64,000 nucleotides of DNA from Triplophysa rosa (Eukaryota > Chordata > Actinopteri > Cypriniformes > Nemacheilidae). Under the pieces are notes generated by a model. It worked only from the letters and a program-made list of their open reading frames with translations, was not told the origin of the DNA and ran no database searches. A program made the translations under genes and the position numbers. Location: contig NC_079913.1 in assembly GCF_024868665.1 (NCBI RefSeq), positions 2,483,051 to 2,547,050 of the forward strand, written 5' to 3'. Positions 63,634 through 64,000 of this stretch are shown piece after piece. Position 1 is the first letter of the stretch; every line of letters begins with the position of its first letter.

Positions 63634-64000
63634 TACAGAAAACAGTAGCAGCGGTTTAATGTATAACGGTCTCTTCCTGGTTCACGCGTACACGTGCAGC
63701 GGGAAAATTACGTCAGTAAATAAATGGCAAAGCCCCTTTAAGCAAAGTCTCCTCACTCGGCTGCCATATTTGCAACGCCTCCGGGCAGCTAGTTCAATCA
63801 TACAAGACCAAGTTCAATCGACGTGATTAAGGGAAGACATGAATCTATAACATTGCTTGCTTAAAATCACAATTAAACCACACATTTTAACAAAAAAATG
63901 AACCTTACATCAACTGGAAGTTCATAACTTGTTTCTTAAGATCAAACTGTGTTAAAAATAATACTTTTCTCCAGGTTGCTCCAGCTACTTCGCATGCGCA
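63634..64000 (-). promoter_or_regulatory. tigar upstream region
   Basis: Sequence 5' of tigar. It contains a CACGTG E-box within GTACACGTGCAG (about 63690) and a CRE-like TTACGTCA (about 63708). Whether these act is unknown. The window ends here. Confidence 0.35.

Overview
The window is vertebrate nuclear DNA, almost certainly from a cypriniform (carp/zebrafish-type) teleost. Genes are split by GT-AG introns. The encoded proteins are clear orthologues of vertebrate families, and the introns and spacers carry fish-type DNA transposons (hAT and Tc1 miniature elements and a palindromic repeat). I found no bacterial operon, CRISPR array, rRNA or tRNA. All exon models were spliced by hand from the sequence with phase checked at every junction; there is no transcript evidence. 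Many apparent open frames begin at non-ATG codons and are shadows.

Left part (1-19.6 kb): the 3' half of snap91 (AP180, + strand, its ANTH domain lies outside the window) converges on ccdc167 (- strand). Next is an orphaned last exon of the mitophagy receptor gene bcl2l13 (- strand). Then come a complete V-ATPase subunit E gene (atp6v1e1, +) and a complete secreted adenosine deaminase gene (ada2/cecr1, +). bcl2l13, atp6v1e1 and ada2 are also neighbours on human 22q11.

Middle (19.8-38.5 kb): three tandem galnt8 genes (polypeptide GalNAc-transferase 8-like, all - strand), here called A, B and C from left to right. A and C each encode 595 residues and are almost identical over about 2.8 kb, apart from one strongly diverged patch of about 80 bp. 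Copy B is the most unusual object in the window. Five extra in-phase 72-bp exons lengthen its luminal stem by 120 residues. Each exon looks like a fusion of the start of exon 2 and the end of exon 1, and the array has been invaded by nested hAT elements. Copy B also has a premature stop in its last exon.

Right part (39.9-64 kb): rad51ap1, fgf23, fgf6 and tigar, all complete and all on the - strand. They correspond to human 12p13.32 together with galnt8, but fgf23 and fgf6 are in swapped order. About 9.7 kb between fgf6 and tigar holds repeats, a probable solo LTR and no recognisable gene.

The genes do not form one pathway. They are syntenic blocks: membrane traffic (snap91), lysosome acidification (atp6v1e1), mitophagy (bcl2l13), extracellular purine signalling (ada2), Golgi O-glycosylation (galnt8), phosphate hormone (fgf23), muscle FGF (fgf6), homologous recombination (rad51ap1) and glycolysis/redox control (tigar). 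In mammals FGF23 is protected from furin by an O-glycosylating GalNAc-transferase (GALNT3), so its closeness to galnt8 genes is suggestive, but no link follows from this sequence.
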